Counted from the stretch's first letter, positions 49,201 through 62,770 are shown. The stretch: 64,000 nucleotides of DNA from Cocos nucifera (GCA_006176705.1 QRFJ01000023.1:270501-334500), one strand, 5' to 3'. Notes: generated from the sequence alone by a model not told the origin. Program-made: numbers and translations.

Positions 49201-51083
49201 AAAAGAAAAGAAATAGTGTCATGGTTCTGTCATTTCATGCTGATCAATGGACTTGTTCTTGTCCCTAAAAGTACCAAGATAATCTAATGCATTTTAAACA
49301 TAAGGGACATATGAACAAGGTATATACAATATATTGGAAGATTATAGCCAAGATGATTACCTCAGTTCTCCCTTGTAAGAGAGGCTTCCCAAGAACCACT
49401 TCTGCAAACACACAACCAACACTCCACAGATCCACAGATACTTCATAGTCTGTTGAACCCAGAAGAAGTTCCGGTGGGCGATACCATAGCGTCACAACAC
49501 GGCTAGTAAGTGGTTGTTTTTTCCCGGAATCACAAAAGTTTGCTAGACCAAAGTCGGCAATTTTCAGGATCCCCTCATTATTAATCAGAAGATTTGCACA
49601 CTTGATGTCACGATGCATGATCCCACAAGCATGGCAATGTTCAAGTCCAGATAGTAATTGTTTCATATAGCATTTGATCTACAATATATATACACATACA
49701 CAGTAAAGTATTTTTCTGCTCAGGATCTCTTGTTCCAATTCTTCACTTTATAAATTTCACAAACTTGTTGAGATTGCAGACAAACCTGTGATTCACTAAG
49801 ATTGATGTTCGGACAAGAAGACAATCCAGCAAGATCGTGCTCCATATAGTCAAAAACAAGATATATACTAGAGGACAATCGAGAAGTAATCAATCCCTCC
49901 AATTTGACAATATTGGGATGGTCCAGCCTGCGGAGGATCTGTATCTCACGTGCCATAAACCTAATACTCTCAGGCTCATAAACATCAAACCGGACCTTCT
50001 TCAAGGCAACAATCTTTCCTGTGTCAAGTTCACGTGCTTTGAACACACTGCTATAGGTACCTTGTCCAATCTTCAGATGCGGTTGACATTAAATAAGATC
50101 TTATCAGCAAAAAGCCATGTAAAGAAGCAAAAACATAGAATGCATAGATGCAAAGTAAAATCACTTGATGTTACCAGCAAGAAAATCATCATAATACCAC
50201 ACAACAAAAATGTCATCGATCTCAAAAAAACAAAAAAAGCAGTCAAAATTGGAACATAAGAACATCTTGTGATCTCCTAGCCAGTTGTAGAGAATACCAA
50301 TATGTGCAACACTATTTTCTGATAAATCTTGCAAACCTTTCAAATCCTTTTTGTTGATTTAAGTCTATAATGATGAATTACAATGGCAAAAACATAAATC
50401 GATGTTCTCTCATTAATCTCAAGCACTTCTTTCCATGGCTGTTGAACATTGATATTGATGCCATAATAGAACATCAGACAACAAAAACAACATCCAAGAA
50501 TCACTGAAGCAATAAATCTAGAAATGCGCAGAACTTTATCATAAAAACATGCTGCACTTAATCATAGAATTCGTTCAATGGATTGATCTTTGGGTGATAA
50601 GGCTGATCCCTAATTTTCCTAAATCTTCCATGTTTGCGTAAACAATCTTGAGATTCAACATACAATTAGAATAACTAAATTGCTTACCGTGAATTCTTCT
50701 CAAAAAAATTGCTTACCATAAATTCTCCTCATTACCTTCTCCAATTTCTCGAAGGAATCAGCTTTAAGGGGAACCCATCCCTGAATGGCTTCTCCAGCAA
50801 CAGTAGTGAGCCAGGCGGGCCACCCGGCAGCGACCTGCTCTCCCTCGATGTACCGATGCAGATTCCCCAGCCGAAAGCTTATCGAATTCCTGGTGTTGCT
50901 GATCTTCCCTGACTCCCCGGACTCACTGCGGTCCCCGAAGTCATAGCTCCCGAGCTTCGGGCGGTTAAACAGCGATGGCGATGCCCCCAGATTCTCTCCT
51001 GAGGCGTCTAGATATTCCGACACGCCAGCCGAGTCGACGACCGGTGTGACGGGGGCCGCATTCTTCGATGCCACGCAGCCCAT
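43351..51083 (-). CDS. CDK-like Ser/Thr kinase with N-myristoylation signal, 9 exons
   Basis: Plant kinase of the At1g54610 / IBS1-like CDC2-related group. Exons: 50736-51083, 49786-50070, 49361-49678, 48264-48491, 45724-45821, 45042-45153, 44424-44966, 44205-44337, 43351-43370. The frames join to about 694 residues. MGCVASK fits N-myristoylation with a nearby palmitoylatable Cys, so membrane location is likely. The kinase domain has the glycine loop IGQGTYSSVFKA, the lysine in VALKKVRF, a PITAIRE-like helix (YEPESIRFMAREIQIL), HRDIKCANLL, ADFGLA, and TSRVVTLWYRPPELLLG. All catalytic residues are present. The C-terminal tail is basic and poorly conserved, ending with the family block FLEKHERHIREAVRRSWFQK. 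The last exon is only 20 bases (GRKQGH, stop) and is the least certain. The 75-base intron 44967-45041 is in frame and could be retained. Confidence 0.9.
44010..44042. repeat. Compound TG/AG microsatellite
   Basis: A run of GT units passes directly into about eleven GA units, inside the last intron of the kinase gene. Confidence 0.9.
46229..46294. repeat. GA microsatellite
   Basis: About 30 GA units with a single interruption, in the kinase intron between exons 4 and 5. In the reverse sense it is CT-rich. Confidence 0.9.
47063..47496 (+). mobile_element. TRIM (terminal-repeat retrotransposon in miniature) in a kinase intron
   Basis: Two related segments of about 135-140 bases, 47063-47196 and 47357-47496, share CACTAGGTAGAACTTGGGTA-like, GGTTAGCTTTTTTGGATGAG and GGGTCATTGTA-like phrases. 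Directly after the first is TAGTATTAGAGC, a two-transition relative of the tRNA-Met primer site TGGTATCAGAGC. Directly before the second is a purine tract (ATGGGAGGAGTG). The total of about 430 bases with no coding sequence is the TRIM structure. The two ends have diverged strongly, so it is old. It is opposite in direction to the kinase gene. Confidence 0.7.
47656..47849. repeat. Tandem duplication, about 97-base unit
   Basis: Unit 1 (47656-47752) and unit 2 (47753-47849) share GACCT...AATCTCT, GTAGAAGAC, AGAATTCCTCAACAAA and CCAGGCAGGTGGG in the same order and spacing. They lie between the TRIM and kinase exon 4. Origin unknown. Confidence 0.7.
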
Positions 51084-54000
51084 CACGGTCTACGTCTCGG
51101 ATGGCATCGGGTTTTGGGGTAAAGGAGGGGGGGGTGGGAGGCCGGCCGCGGCGGCGGCGCCGGGGGACCCCGACCAGGGAACAGGGGGAATGATGAGAGG
51201 GAGACGGGAACCCAAGAGAGACCCAGTTGAGATAACGGATGGATGTGGGGGCAAAAAGGACCAGGGAACGTAGCAGAATTGGGGCAGAGGATGGGGGCGG
51301 GTCACGGGATGGCTAAAGATAGGAAAAGTAGGATTTTTATTGCCTGGGTTCTTCCAGCTTGTGATGATCGGGTGCGTCGCGCTGCATCGGAATTCCACCT
51401 CGCGCGCGAGGTTGTTGGGAAACGGGAGGAGAAGGAAGGGTGTAATGGGTGGGATTCTTCAACGAAACCGCCCCGATATCAACGCGGGAAAGGAAAGATG
51501 AATCCAAGGCCAATATAACCGTTGGAGGCCGGAGGAAATAATGTAGCCGTTGGAAGTTAGAACCAAATCCAACGCCATCCCATATGCTGTATAATGTTTG
51601 GGATGAACATGGAATGATGGGAACTTGGAATTGGGTTTGGTTGAATTGTTCGTTTTGTTATGGTATTGGTGGGAGCAGGGGAAAGGGGAGGAAGAGAGGA
51701 GTCGAGTGAAGGTCCAAGGGGGACACCCTGCCTTCCGAGGACATGGAGGTTGAGCCCCACTGACATTGGGGCCCATAAAATATAGCTTCTGTGTGGGACC
51801 AGAGAGGCCATTGTGTCGGTGGGTCCTACCTTTTGCCAAGGCAGAAATACCTACCACAAATGCTCGTGAGGGGGTGGTTGGGTTGAGACTTGAGAGTCGA
51901 GACCAAAACCACTAGTTGCTGTTGATTATTCCAGTCGCTGGGTGATGGGCACCTTTGCCTTAAAGTGCATACACCTACCTTGATAAATGTGGAGAGTGCT
52001 CTCTACATATATATCCAAGTTAGATTTGCATGATACCGGTGCTCTCTCTACTTTCTAGTTTCTTATGATCAGAAATCTATGTTACTTTTCCATCTAGGCA
52101 TGTTTCTTTTCCATCTTTTGCATCAAAACCAACCAATTGATAGGTCATCTACTTTTGATGGTGTTGCAGGGAATCTGATTAGGGCCTCTGATTTCTTGAT
52201 TGTTGAACGATGAGTTTTGATCGAAGAATCGGTCTACATAAGCGAATTTAGAAATTCCTCGTTAGTTTGCAAAATTGTTTCAATGAGTTGGGAAAAGAGT
52301 GAGATTCTCCACCAAGAGTTGAAGTAGTTATTTATGCACCTGCACCTGCCTGCTTTTATGTACAATAAATTGAACACACACATACACAGACACATCATTG
52401 ATGCCTATCATAACACAATATTATTGTTGCCCAGAGAATGATACCATCGATGCCGACACTATAGCATGCAAAGAAGAGAAGCTTGGGAACTTTAGCATGT
52501 GCATGTCTCTATGCATCTCCTTTTTTTTCTCTCTCATGTTTTTTCCTTTTTTTTAAAAAAAAATAATCAGGTCATTCATCCAGTGTCAAGTTATGAGCTC
52601 ACTTGGATGCTTTAAAATAAAGATGTGAACAGTGTGGGTTGGAATCCCTTGACATTTTGCTCCCGACTGACCATGACATGAAACAGACAACTATGTATGG
52701 TACCATGGCTTCGTCACTCTAGAAACCACTCTATTAACCAAGACCAATTCTCATAAAGGTACCTTTCCCATTTGAGGCCTGAGTTTTCCTGCAAGAATCA
52801 AGCTTTTAAAATAAATCTTCTGCTATACCCGGTCGGTTGATTCATAGATTCTTTCCATACCATGAAAGCTCAACCATGGATATGACAATTTAAACCATGG
52901 CTAGAAGTTTTTGCTCAAAAAATATAAATCATGACTTGCAGTAAATTCACTTTGACACCTTTTGTTTCAACAACTGGTTAGGTTGTGAAGGATGCTAAAT
53001 ATTTCCTGCAAAAAGTTAAGACTTGGCATTCAAAGTGAAAGGTAGAGTATTCTTCTCCTGTGACCTGCAGCTAAGCTCCTTGCTTTTGCTTTTGCTTTTG
53101 CTTTTGCACTCAACCTCCTCTTTCAGGAGCATATGACAGGATGCAGAGACAAGGGATGCAGGAGGACAAAGACAATGAGAAGACATAAGAAGAAGAGTTC
53201 TTTGCAAGTAAATGAAGGGATATGACCTTCCCTTTGATTGCCATTGCACCAACCAGCAGGTCCAACAATTCAGGCTAAATGTTTACCATTCACACCAAAA
53301 CATCTTGCGAAATGGAGAACAGCTTTGGACTGCAGTGTGCTCACAGCCTCTTTTTCAGTTCCGAAATCCACGGTATGTGGAATGTGCCCTGCACTGCCCT
53401 CCACACCCGTACCTGCCGGGAAAACTGATGAATCGGTGACCCCATAAATAACTCGATCGGATGGTTAACAATCTTTGATGCATGTAATTTATCAGCCTGC
53501 ATGACACCTTGAAACAAACAACACTCCATTGCAACTGAAATGAGTGTGATCCTACGACCAACAACCACAGGTTGTTGTCATTTCCTATTTGTTATTGGTT
53601 GAAAAAATAAACCAAATTTTTAATGAAATAAAAGTTGGTAATATTTTGCAGTCATATTATCTAATTATCCAATTGCAAGCTTCATGATATCACAAGCCAG
53701 CACCTTCTTGTTCAAGGACAGAGTCACAGTTCATGTTAAAAGTCCTTCTTACCAATAAGACAAGGACCGGAATTGCGACCGAGGAAGGCTTTATTTTCTG
53801 AATCCTGCTCATTGGAGTAGCACCAAACAACTTTGAGCGTTCAACATTAAGAAGCTGGAATGAAAGAAAATCAGTAGCAAAATTTTGAAGCGTGAATCAG
53901 CAAGACAAGGAAATTGGACATGTCTAAGGAACATAAATGGGATGGCTTAGAAACCAAGTGCTATTTATTAAAAACAAAAAAAAGATATTAAATAGAAGTC

Positions 54001-54516
54001 ATGATCAGACCATGACTGAGCATATGTCTTAAATATTCAGTTCAGTTAGCAGCCATGGAGGAAAATTCTATAGATTCCATGCTCCCTTGCACGTTCAGCA
54101 TTAAAAAGAAAAAAAATGTATACAAAGTCTTCATCCACATGTCATTATCATTAGGTGCAGAAAACACAAGCTGTATCACTTTAATCATCAGGATTGCAAA
54201 AACGAATGAACAAAAGAAAAAGAACTACAAATGCATCAGGAGTCGCCGAGTCAGGACGGTAGCAAATTCTATTACTGAATACAGCAATACATGACAATCG
54301 TTTAATTACAAGATGCAACCACCCCTGCTAAAATTTTATCAGTTTTCTCACTCTGCTGTCTTTTTGATGTTGAATTAAGGGCTTCTATAGTCTGTCATGA
54401 TTGCAGAAAGTATTTGCACGACATTCACTCTGGAATCCACCAATACTTGTGCAGGAGAACTTGGTATGAGATTCAGCCCATAGACCACCAATGATGCTCA
54501 TCCAGGCACCGAAGGC
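51084..54516. other. Intergenic between kinase and WRKY genes
   Basis: The first 400 bases are GC-rich and are the presumed promoter and leader of the kinase gene, with a G-rich run at 51125-51140. A GCTTTT hexamer repeat of about five units lies at 53083-53106. The right end is the presumed 3' untranslated region of the WRKY gene. No other gene recognised. Confidence 0.45.
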
Positions 54517-57500
54517 CTAACCAATATTATGCTCTCTTTTGAGTGGATGAAGTGCAATTGGCCGATGGACATTATTTCTGAATTCTGTTCTCCGAAGGAA
54601 AGGTTGGCTGTTAGAAGTGGTATTTTGTGCTTTTGGGTGCATACCGCCGGTAGAAGCATCAGCATTTGTTGTGGCATGGCTGCTGTTTCTAGCTGCTGGC
54701 ACATCATGGTTATGTTTCCCCTCATATGTTGTTATAACAGCTTTAGGATCTGCTGAAGACCTTTCAATGTGCTTCCTCACATTGCATCCCACATTGGCAC
54801 ACCTGTAATAACTCCTGCAGATTGCAATAGAACTATCAATTATCCATGGTTTTAAAAAAGATCAAATGTTTTTTTTACCAAGTCAAATATTAAGCACATG
54901 AAGTACACACATGAATTGGAAACATCGGTGTATATGCTTCTGATGAATATCTTGATGCAGTGGAACTGAAATCTACTCCTAGTACTGGCAGTAATAGGGT
55001 ATGAGTCAGATAGGATGTACAACCTTGGGTGAGGATTTCCTTTGACCACTTTCTGTCCATATTTCCGCCACCTATAGCCATCATTCAAAAGATCAACTTC
55101 ACTTGTTGTTTGCACGATAATCCTTGGTTCTGTTACCATCCTGTGTGAAGTTGATTCCATCACCCTGGTGCCCATGTTCATGCCCAATCAGAACCAGAAC
55201 TTCGAAGAATGCCAGGTAAAGTAAGTGTAATACAGTTATACATACAACTAAACTTTCAGCAAACAGAACTATACCCCAGAGATTGCACCACTCCTCCATA
55301 GGGAAGGAAGTTTTGGGTTCAAACCTTCAAAGGTGGTTCCCAAGTGTTTGGCTCAAGAAATACCAAAGGTGGTGCAGTGGCACTCCTACTACCATTCTTG
55401 AAAAAGAAAAATAGTAAATAAAACCTGACCTTCTTTTCGGATCTTGTGTGCTGTCACCCCTTTCATCTGTCCCTGGTTCACCATCACCAACTTCACCTTC
55501 ACTGGCATCTGACAATTGCTCAGGTGTCCCATGGCTGCAATCTCGATCTCTGCTGAAATTTGCAGTACCAGTTTGAGAACTAGCAGGAAAATGGAAGGTC
55601 CCATGGAATTCATCACATCCACTTACACATTCCTTGCCATGCCTATCTCGTGGGGGCAGTGGATGATTATGCTGGCCCTTATAAATTATGTGTGTTACTT
55701 GGCCATCAAGAGATCGTTCGACTATTTTCTTGACTGGGCAGTTTGGATATGTACATTTGTAGTAGCTTCTAGGATATTCACCACCTTTCACCTGCTTTTG
55801 CCCATATTTCCGCCAGTTGTAGCCATCATCGGCAAGTTTGTCAGTGTTGAGAGATGTATGTTGAGATTTATGATCAGAATGGGAACCATCTGCAGATTTG
55901 ACAGTAGTACTGTTTGTATCTAATGATAAAGGTGGCATCTGTTGGAGTGATAATGCATTAATCAAAGAACTAGCTGGCTGTGTCAAGGAGGTTGACATCG
56001 CAGCTGAGACAGATGGATATTGTGCTTGATCATGCATGTAAGAATGAGACTCCACAGCCTGACCTGTGACATGTGCCAGGGCCTGTTGATGAGGTATCCC
56101 GAAGTATCCCTGCATATATCCCACAAACCGATGTGTAAATGCAAGTAATGAACTTGCTTGCCAGGGAACATGACAAGCAGAGGGCTGGGAAATGTTCCAT
56201 ATTTGAACTCAAATGGCGGTCTTCCCACTTTCTCACAAAAAAATAATTTTTTTTTTTAAAAAAAAAGGGAGCCAGAGAAGTGATAATAATCAGGATAAGT
56301 ATCCAGTTACTTCAAAAACTATGATAAGTTCCTTCAATGTAATGAGAGCCAGAAACTACCGAAGAATTGTAGCTAGAAAAACCAATCTGAGGGCCATGTC
56401 AGCAAGTTTTTTCACAAACTCACCGATTTCCTTAGGACAAGGCTTACCAAATGAGCATATCAAAATTTGGCTCATCGGTAGCAGCTTACACCTTGATAAT
56501 CAATCAACTTCTCTACTCCAGAGAGTACAAAAGTTCTCTCTAATTCTTAAAATCAGTTAACACAAGCAAGTATTTGGCTTTTGCAAAAGCTTGCACAAGT
56601 TCACATCTTTTATAACTTTTCTTGTCATTTTAGAATTTATGCCATTGACACCAATATAAAAAGAAGATTTTTTCATGGAACTTCCCTATCCATGACCCAA
56701 CATTCAAAAATGAGGCTTATGAAGTGATTCAAATAGTAAATGACCAATATTGATGGGCATGTGGCTTTCCCATCCACTCAAGAATCTTTCTCATTTATAA
56801 AATTTATACCAATTTCCAAGAAACTTAACTAGGTCTCCTTTCAGCGTCACCTTTCTTTAATATGTTTGGTAAATCATAATCTCACAATCAATAAACAAGC
56901 ATCTACTTGTATATGTGAATGGACTTACTTTTTGTTTCAAAAAGTTTTTTTTAATTGTTACTAGTAGGATCCACAGAAATAACAACCAATTCTCCTCTGT
57001 CCATTCTTTTATGAAGTTCATATTAAGCATAAAATACATTTTACCACCATCATGGACATGCAAAGACCTTTCATCTCTCCTCTCTACTGAGAGAGTCCTC
57101 ATTCCTTCTGGAAATAGAGTTCTTACGAGTTAAAAAGGGGACCAGTTGACTCCTTGGCCTCCCAACAGCAAGCAGAGATATGATTATTTGGACCAGAATA
57201 GTATTCCTGGAACACTTCAAGGTGAAGTTTAACATATTGCTGTCATCAATACCTTGATGTACTTCAGACTCTCTCTCTCTCTCTCTCTCTATGTGTGTGT
57301 GTGTGTGTGACAACCTATTTTGGACATATTTTGAAGAACAAATTGCTGCTTATTCATAAGATCAATTCCATTTAAACTTGAATAGAAATATTTTAGTTGA
57401 TATGGAATGATGAAATGAGCAGAATGCTCCTATTTAAGAAGAGGAGAGGAAAACGAACACAAAGATTATAAACTATTATAAACCATGAATTGCAACCTAA

Positions 57501-59836
57501 ATGTACACAAGATGGGAATATAAGGGAGTTATCATCAACTAAAAGAATTAGAAAATTTGAACAAAAGAGTGTTGCGACAAGTAGGGAGAATAATGAAACA
57601 AGAAGAAAAAAAGAGAAAAAGACATGAGAAGAACAAGAGCACAATATTTATGTGGTTCGGTCTATTGACCTACATCCAAAAGCAAAAACAATACAAAAGC
57701 TTTACTATAGAAAAATAGAGATTACAGAATACAAGATTATCTCACCCCCAATACATCCGATCTCTAAGACACTCAATTGTACTCCTCCTTGGGGTTACAA
57801 GAGACATATATGATAGAGTAAATCAATTTATACTCGAACTAGTATTCCTACAATAATCATGTTAGGCCAATATATACTCGGTGTCTTAAGTCGATATGGA
57901 TTTAAACTGGTATCCTAAGTCAACCTCCTAAAACTAATATGGACTCAATCTTGTTGAACTTGAAAACTCAAGACATACTCAACAAAAAGCAACATATAAC
58001 CTAGGCAAGGCATTCAGTTAGTACATGGCTAGATAAGGATGGGGATTGGCATTATTGTCTAAGGGTCTTACAAATAAGAAGCCCTAAGAACAAGACTAAA
58101 AAAACCTCCTAACTCTAAAATGAGAAGACCTTAGTCAGCTATTTTATACACAAACATATGTGCTCCTGATAACAGCTACACATTTTTGCCTTCTTTTGGA
58201 AAAACACTAATATTTCATTAAAATGTACACAGAAAATGTATGCAGAGCATATGAGTACAAGTTAAAGAGAAGTAGAACAACGAAGCAAAAAGACAGAAAT
58301 ACAAGTAGTGGGACATCAAGTCCCACTTTAATCCCACTCAAAGCAAAGTAGAAGCTTTTGCTGGAACTATAGTGTATCTCCTACCATCTCAAAATATTGA
58401 ACTTTCTCTGAAGATTTTCCTGTTACTTGTATCACAAACATCCCACCTGCAACATGTGGAACCATAATCCAACCTCTACAGGTCTTCAGTTTACATCATG
58501 ACAAGTCCAAGCAAGAAATAAATAATGCATTTCTAGCAAGCAAGGTTTCACTATTTGTGCAGCCACAATCCAATAAAAAGAACCCTGGTGAACGCGGATA
58601 AAAAGATGATCAAAACTCAATCTTTCTCTCAGATAAACACAAGTTATAATAATTCATTGCCTCTGTTAGCAACATTTTCTCCAGTATAAAGATCTTTCCA
58701 ACAGTATTCAACAATAATATTGATTTGAACTGGGAAAAATTAAATATTTCCACACCCTCTTTTTCCAAAATCTCCAGATTCTAATATCTTTCACATCATT
58801 CAATAGCGTAAAAAAGGCAAGCTACAAAGGAAGGCAGTTGTGATTATTCAAGTTCCTCTTGCTAAAGATGACTTTTTCACAGCTGAGCAAATGAAAATAT
58901 TATTAATAACAATAATAACAAATAATAATCATAATCATAATTCCATGGTCCTTGACTATACTCTTCACTAGAAAAATCTCCTACAAAATAGCCAGAGTAG
59001 AATAAAATTTAACACATTCAAGGGAGTCGCTTTATCATTTTTGCAAACATCTAATCATGATTCCTTCTCAAGTTTTAGTTTAAAAATCACTACTTTCACC
59101 TTATCCTCCTCATTCTCCTATTTATGCTCCCTTGTCTAATCACTCTCGGCTATCTTATATTTAGTGAACCCACTAAAACTCATAGACAAAATTTTGTATG
59201 CCCTTCCCTATTAATAATAGACTATTAAGGAAACACAAGTTAAAACTTCTTGAATCACAAGCATTCTTAGACTGTAATCTCACTCAACAAATATCTACTT
59301 TTATTAATTCATTGGCCAAAAACATCATTTCCCCATAGTAATTCCTCAAGACACCGCGAAATTTTAATTTTAATTTTTTTTAAAGGACACTGTTAAAACA
59401 GTAAAAATCAAATTTTTGAACGACACACCGTATTAGATAAGAAGAGGCCACCAGGGGATTCAAAGCTGGACTGGCAGAGCGTGGGTGGCACCGCGACCAA
59501 CGGCGAACGGCACATGGGCCGATTCTGTCTCTGTCTCGAACCCATCCCTTCCCCTCCTCCACCTGAACCCCTCTCCGCCGGCGTCCTGGGCGGCGCCGCC
59601 ACGGGAAAGTCAATAGCACCAGCGAGGAGCTGAGAGAAGGACCGATACTCCGAGTCCGGATCGTCAGCGAAGAAGCTCGACACCAGGGTCATCGTGCCGG
59701 GGCTTACGTCCGCCGCCCCGGCGCTTCCGCTTCCACCTCCGCCCTCCATGGAGTACCGGGGAGGGACGGCTATGGTCGGCCGCGGCAGCGGAGCTCCTCC
59801 GTCGCGCTCCGCCATCAATGTTCTTCGACTGCTCAT
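54517..59836 (-). CDS. WRKY4: Group I WRKY transcription factor, WRKY3/WRKY4-like, 4 exons
   Basis: DNA-binding regulator of defence and stress genes, acting in the nucleus through W-boxes (TTGACC/T). Exons: 59429-59836, 55430-56109, 55024-55164, 54517-54814; the frames join to about 508 residues. The N-terminal block TMTLVSSFFADD...YRSFSQLLAGAIDFP and YFGIPHQQALAHVTGQAV point to the WRKY3/WRKY4 subgroup. N-terminal WRKY domain: DDGYNWRKYGQKQVKGGEYP with CX4C (CTYPNC) and HNH. Then the acidic linker and DPKRR. C-terminal WRKY domain: LNDGYRWRKYGQKVVKGNPH, CX4C (CANVGC) and GKHNH. The intron splitting the arginine before SYY in the C-terminal domain is the conserved group I position. Both heptapeptides are intact. 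Intron 1 is large (56110-59428). Assignment between WRKY3 and WRKY4 is not possible here. Confidence 0.93.
57272..57309. repeat. Compound TC/TG microsatellite
   Basis: About eleven TC units followed, after a short break, by about nine GT units, in WRKY intron 1. Confidence 0.9.
57640..57990 (-). repeat. Possible LTR fragment in WRKY intron 1
   Basis: The phrase TATGTGGTTCGGTCTATTGA followed by CCTACATCCA is common in plant Copia-type terminal repeats, and the following 300 bases have no gene-like features. I see only one copy and no ends, so a solo or truncated LTR is a guess. Confidence 0.3.
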
Positions 59837-60042
59837 GGCGGAGGGAATAAAAAGACTCGATTTTTATTTCTTTCGGTTATTAGCTTGATTTCGACACTTC
59901 GATCGAAATTGGATTCGGTTTTGGATTTTTTTGGACTTTGTGGAAGTCGGAAGTCGATGTGAGTCCACCGCGCGGACGTTAGAGAGAGGGAGGGGAGGGG
60001 GTTAAATTCCCTCCAAATTAAACTTAAATGGAATTGGTGACG

Positions 60043-60048
60043 TTGACT
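60043..60048 (+). promoter_or_regulatory. W-box upstream of the WRKY gene
   Basis: TTGACT lies 207 bases before the WRKY start codon, inside GGTGACGTTGACTTG, which also holds a TGACG (as-1-like) motif. WRKY genes are often regulated through such sites by themselves or relatives. Presence is seen; function is inferred. Confidence 0.4.
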
Positions 60049-60548
60049 TGTAAACTATATACCATAATGTGTAGCCATGACTCATCTTAATTAATAACTT
60101 CTCTCTCGCGCGTGCGTTTATGTGTAAGCAAAATCTTTTTGTTTTCTTTTTTTTTCCTGTTAACACGTTTCCTTATATAATAATTACGTTGAGCTTTGCA
60201 GCCCTATAGTTTTACGATGTTATATGATTTGTAGAGATTAAGTTCTAATTACGTAAGTGTGTATGTTTAGATGTGTTTCTGAAATCAAGATGCTTAAAAA
60301 GTTAGATAACATGTCGTCTAAACAAAATCTTAAGATGATGATTGTGATGTGTTTTCACGTAAGATATCTCATTTGACTTTATCTGTTAAAAATTATCTAA
60401 TTTAGAAAATAATTAAATATTTAGATTAGACAAAAATAGAAGCATCTTTAATTCTCTATATGATAGCATGTAAGGTTGTTGCTAGATAATGTTATGGGAA
60501 TTTTGCAATTGATATACCAACTTGTCATTTTGTTGATCTAATACACCC

Positions 60549-60592
60549 AATAATAATAATAATAATAATAATATATATATGTATGTATGTAA
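60549..60592. repeat. TAA/TA/TGTA microsatellite
   Basis: About eight TAA units, then TA units, then three TGTA units. Intergenic. Confidence 0.9.
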
Positions 60593-62464
60593 ACACTTTG
60601 ATATAATACTCTTTAATGATATTAATTTAACAGGGCAATAGGATTGGTAGAATTAAAAAATATGGATACAAAGCCTTTACCAATCGGGTACAAGTCAACA
60701 AACACAGAGTCAAATGTCTTGTTTGAAGATCACAACGCATTGTTTCTTTGTTATTGTTCTTTTAACATAAGGCTGTCTTTCCAACATAGATTACACGATG
60801 GGATCAGGTAACTTGTAAACATTTGGCAAAGAGCGTCTTGCAGTTTTTTTTTTTTTTTTTGGTATGATCTGCCAAATTGAGACTTCAAGTCTTGCTTATT
60901 ATTTGGATCGATGAACCTTTGAGGACAAACAAGTGATAGACATGGAAACAGCACAATGTACCACACTGGATCTCTGCTCAACCTGACTACCTAGGCAGTG
61001 GCCCTCAATCAAATCTTTACACTTTAAAATTCAAAGTATCTTAGGTCTAGTTGTTAAGCAACAATCCACATATTATATGACCTTTTTTGTGGAGTTCACA
61101 TCATAAGAGATTGGCAATGTTGGATCTGATTTGATCTAAACTGATCTATTTTGAACTAACTCAATTTAAAGTGGTTCGCTCTCCTTTGTGATTCAAGCAC
61201 AAGTTTTAGCTTGGCTAGTTTATTCTAGTTTAACCGGATCTTAAATTACTAAAGGATTAACCCAAAGAGGCCAACTTAACCCAATCCACTGTCTCACCTT
61301 AGCTGAATATACTACACAATTTCTGACATAGGTGGCTAGGGAACATGAGATCCCCTTGTATTTTTTTCGTATATTTGCTCGAAGGGAATGCAGGTATTCT
61401 TGAACTCACAACTATATTTCTTACTTGAGTATTACTAGCTTCATCATACCAAAACTTTCGAAGCTTGATCGATAGGTGTCGCATCGTTGAACGCTAGTGA
61501 AGAAGGTCCCAACTAGCCTGCTGAAAATGTCTCAGGACCTGCTATAGACATTAGATTGAATACCTCTTTCTTCAAGTTAGAGGGTCTGAGATCATCAAAA
61601 AGGATGACGTTCATTGCGTATTTCAAATTATTTTGTTAATAATTAATAAGATAGAAAAGGTCATGGGACATGGCATGCATTCACACTCCAAACATCTCTA
61701 GAAATATGGGGAGGCAATACTCCTTTTATGAAAAGAGTAATGCTATATGGAGCGCCGCTATATTATCCACAGTGTTACCCATCTGATGGTGTGGTAGGAA
61801 ATTGATGTGGCTTATGAGAGGTCAAAATAAGGTTTTGAATAATGCATTGTTCCGTTATAATGGTCCCCGTCAAAACCTTTATTAACCATTCAAGAAAATT
61901 TTAAATTTTTACTATTAATATGATCAAATGAAATAATGGCTGTTATAATGGAGTTATCACAAAAAAAATAATGGTCAATAATTTTAAAAAATAAAATAAT
62001 AGCATTATCTTTTTCTTTCTTTTTTAAGACAAAATAATATATTTTTAGACCATATATCACTTTTGAAGGTATTTGGAGAAAAATTGAAATTTAATTTTTT
62101 TTTTTATTTAAAAGAAATTAAAAGTAAAAAATAATGATCATTTTTTACATTATAACTTTTGGTTATAATGAAAAATAATGAGAAATACCAAAAAATAATA
62201 ATTATTTTTGTATATTATTTATATTAATAACATGATAGAGGATGGCGGAAATTGTTATAATAACTAATATAACCCCAAAACTATGGGGACAAAAAATAAT
62301 GGGCACTATAGTTGTGCTTCGTAGCATTTTTTTTTTTTAATTTTGAAATTAATAATTTGGCAAATCAGAAGACCAGATGCAGATTAAAAAGTAAAGTCTT
62401 AGACATCATTTTTTTTGTTCAACCACAATCTGAGTGCACCACAAAATACTTTGCATCCCTGGAT
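60593..62464. other. Intergenic, no recognised gene
   Basis: It contains a T run at 60845-60864. From about 61840 to 62330 there is an A/T-rich block with repeated ATAATGG phrases and GGTCCCCG near 61861 facing GGGGAC near 62287. These could be the worn ends of a transposon, but I cannot define borders. Confidence 0.35.
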
Positions 62465-62565
62465 TGTTGCTATTAGGGATGAACCTTGCTCCTGCCGAAG
62501 TCCAATCCGATGCTCAGGTTGGTGCAATCGGTAGTCACGAAAGAATTTCAGCGGACGAGCCTTAG

Positions 62566-62770
62566 CCGAACTTCTTCAGCTGACCGAACTCTTAAGAGGC
62601 CGAGCTCATCCGACCGAACTCCTCAGCGGTCGTCCCTCGGCCGAACTCCTCAGCGGCCAAACTTCTTAGCGACCGAACTCCTCAGCGGTCGAATCCCAGT
62701 CGGACTCCTCCCAGAAATCCCCTCGGTCGGACTTCTCCAAGAGCCGGACTCCTCCCAGATGCCTCCTTCG
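62566..62770 (+). repeat. Tandem array of a CCGAACTCCTCAGCGG-like motif in the LTR
   Basis: About ten diverged copies of a 16-base motif, for example CCGAACTCCTCAGCGG, CCAAACTTCTTAGCGA and CCGAACTCTTAAGAGG, some separated by short spacers. The later copies turn into CCGGACTCCTCCCAGA. This is a minisatellite within the LTR upstream of the TATA box. Confidence 0.75.

Noticed and set aside
55516..55923. Plus-strand open frame of 135 codons
   Set aside because: Mirror of the WRKY exon that carries the N-terminal WRKY domain.
60845..60864. T run resembling the reverse-oriented poly(A) of another LINE
   Set aside because: The match to the LINE tail is limited to a few bases next to the run and no LINE coding sequence lies beside it.
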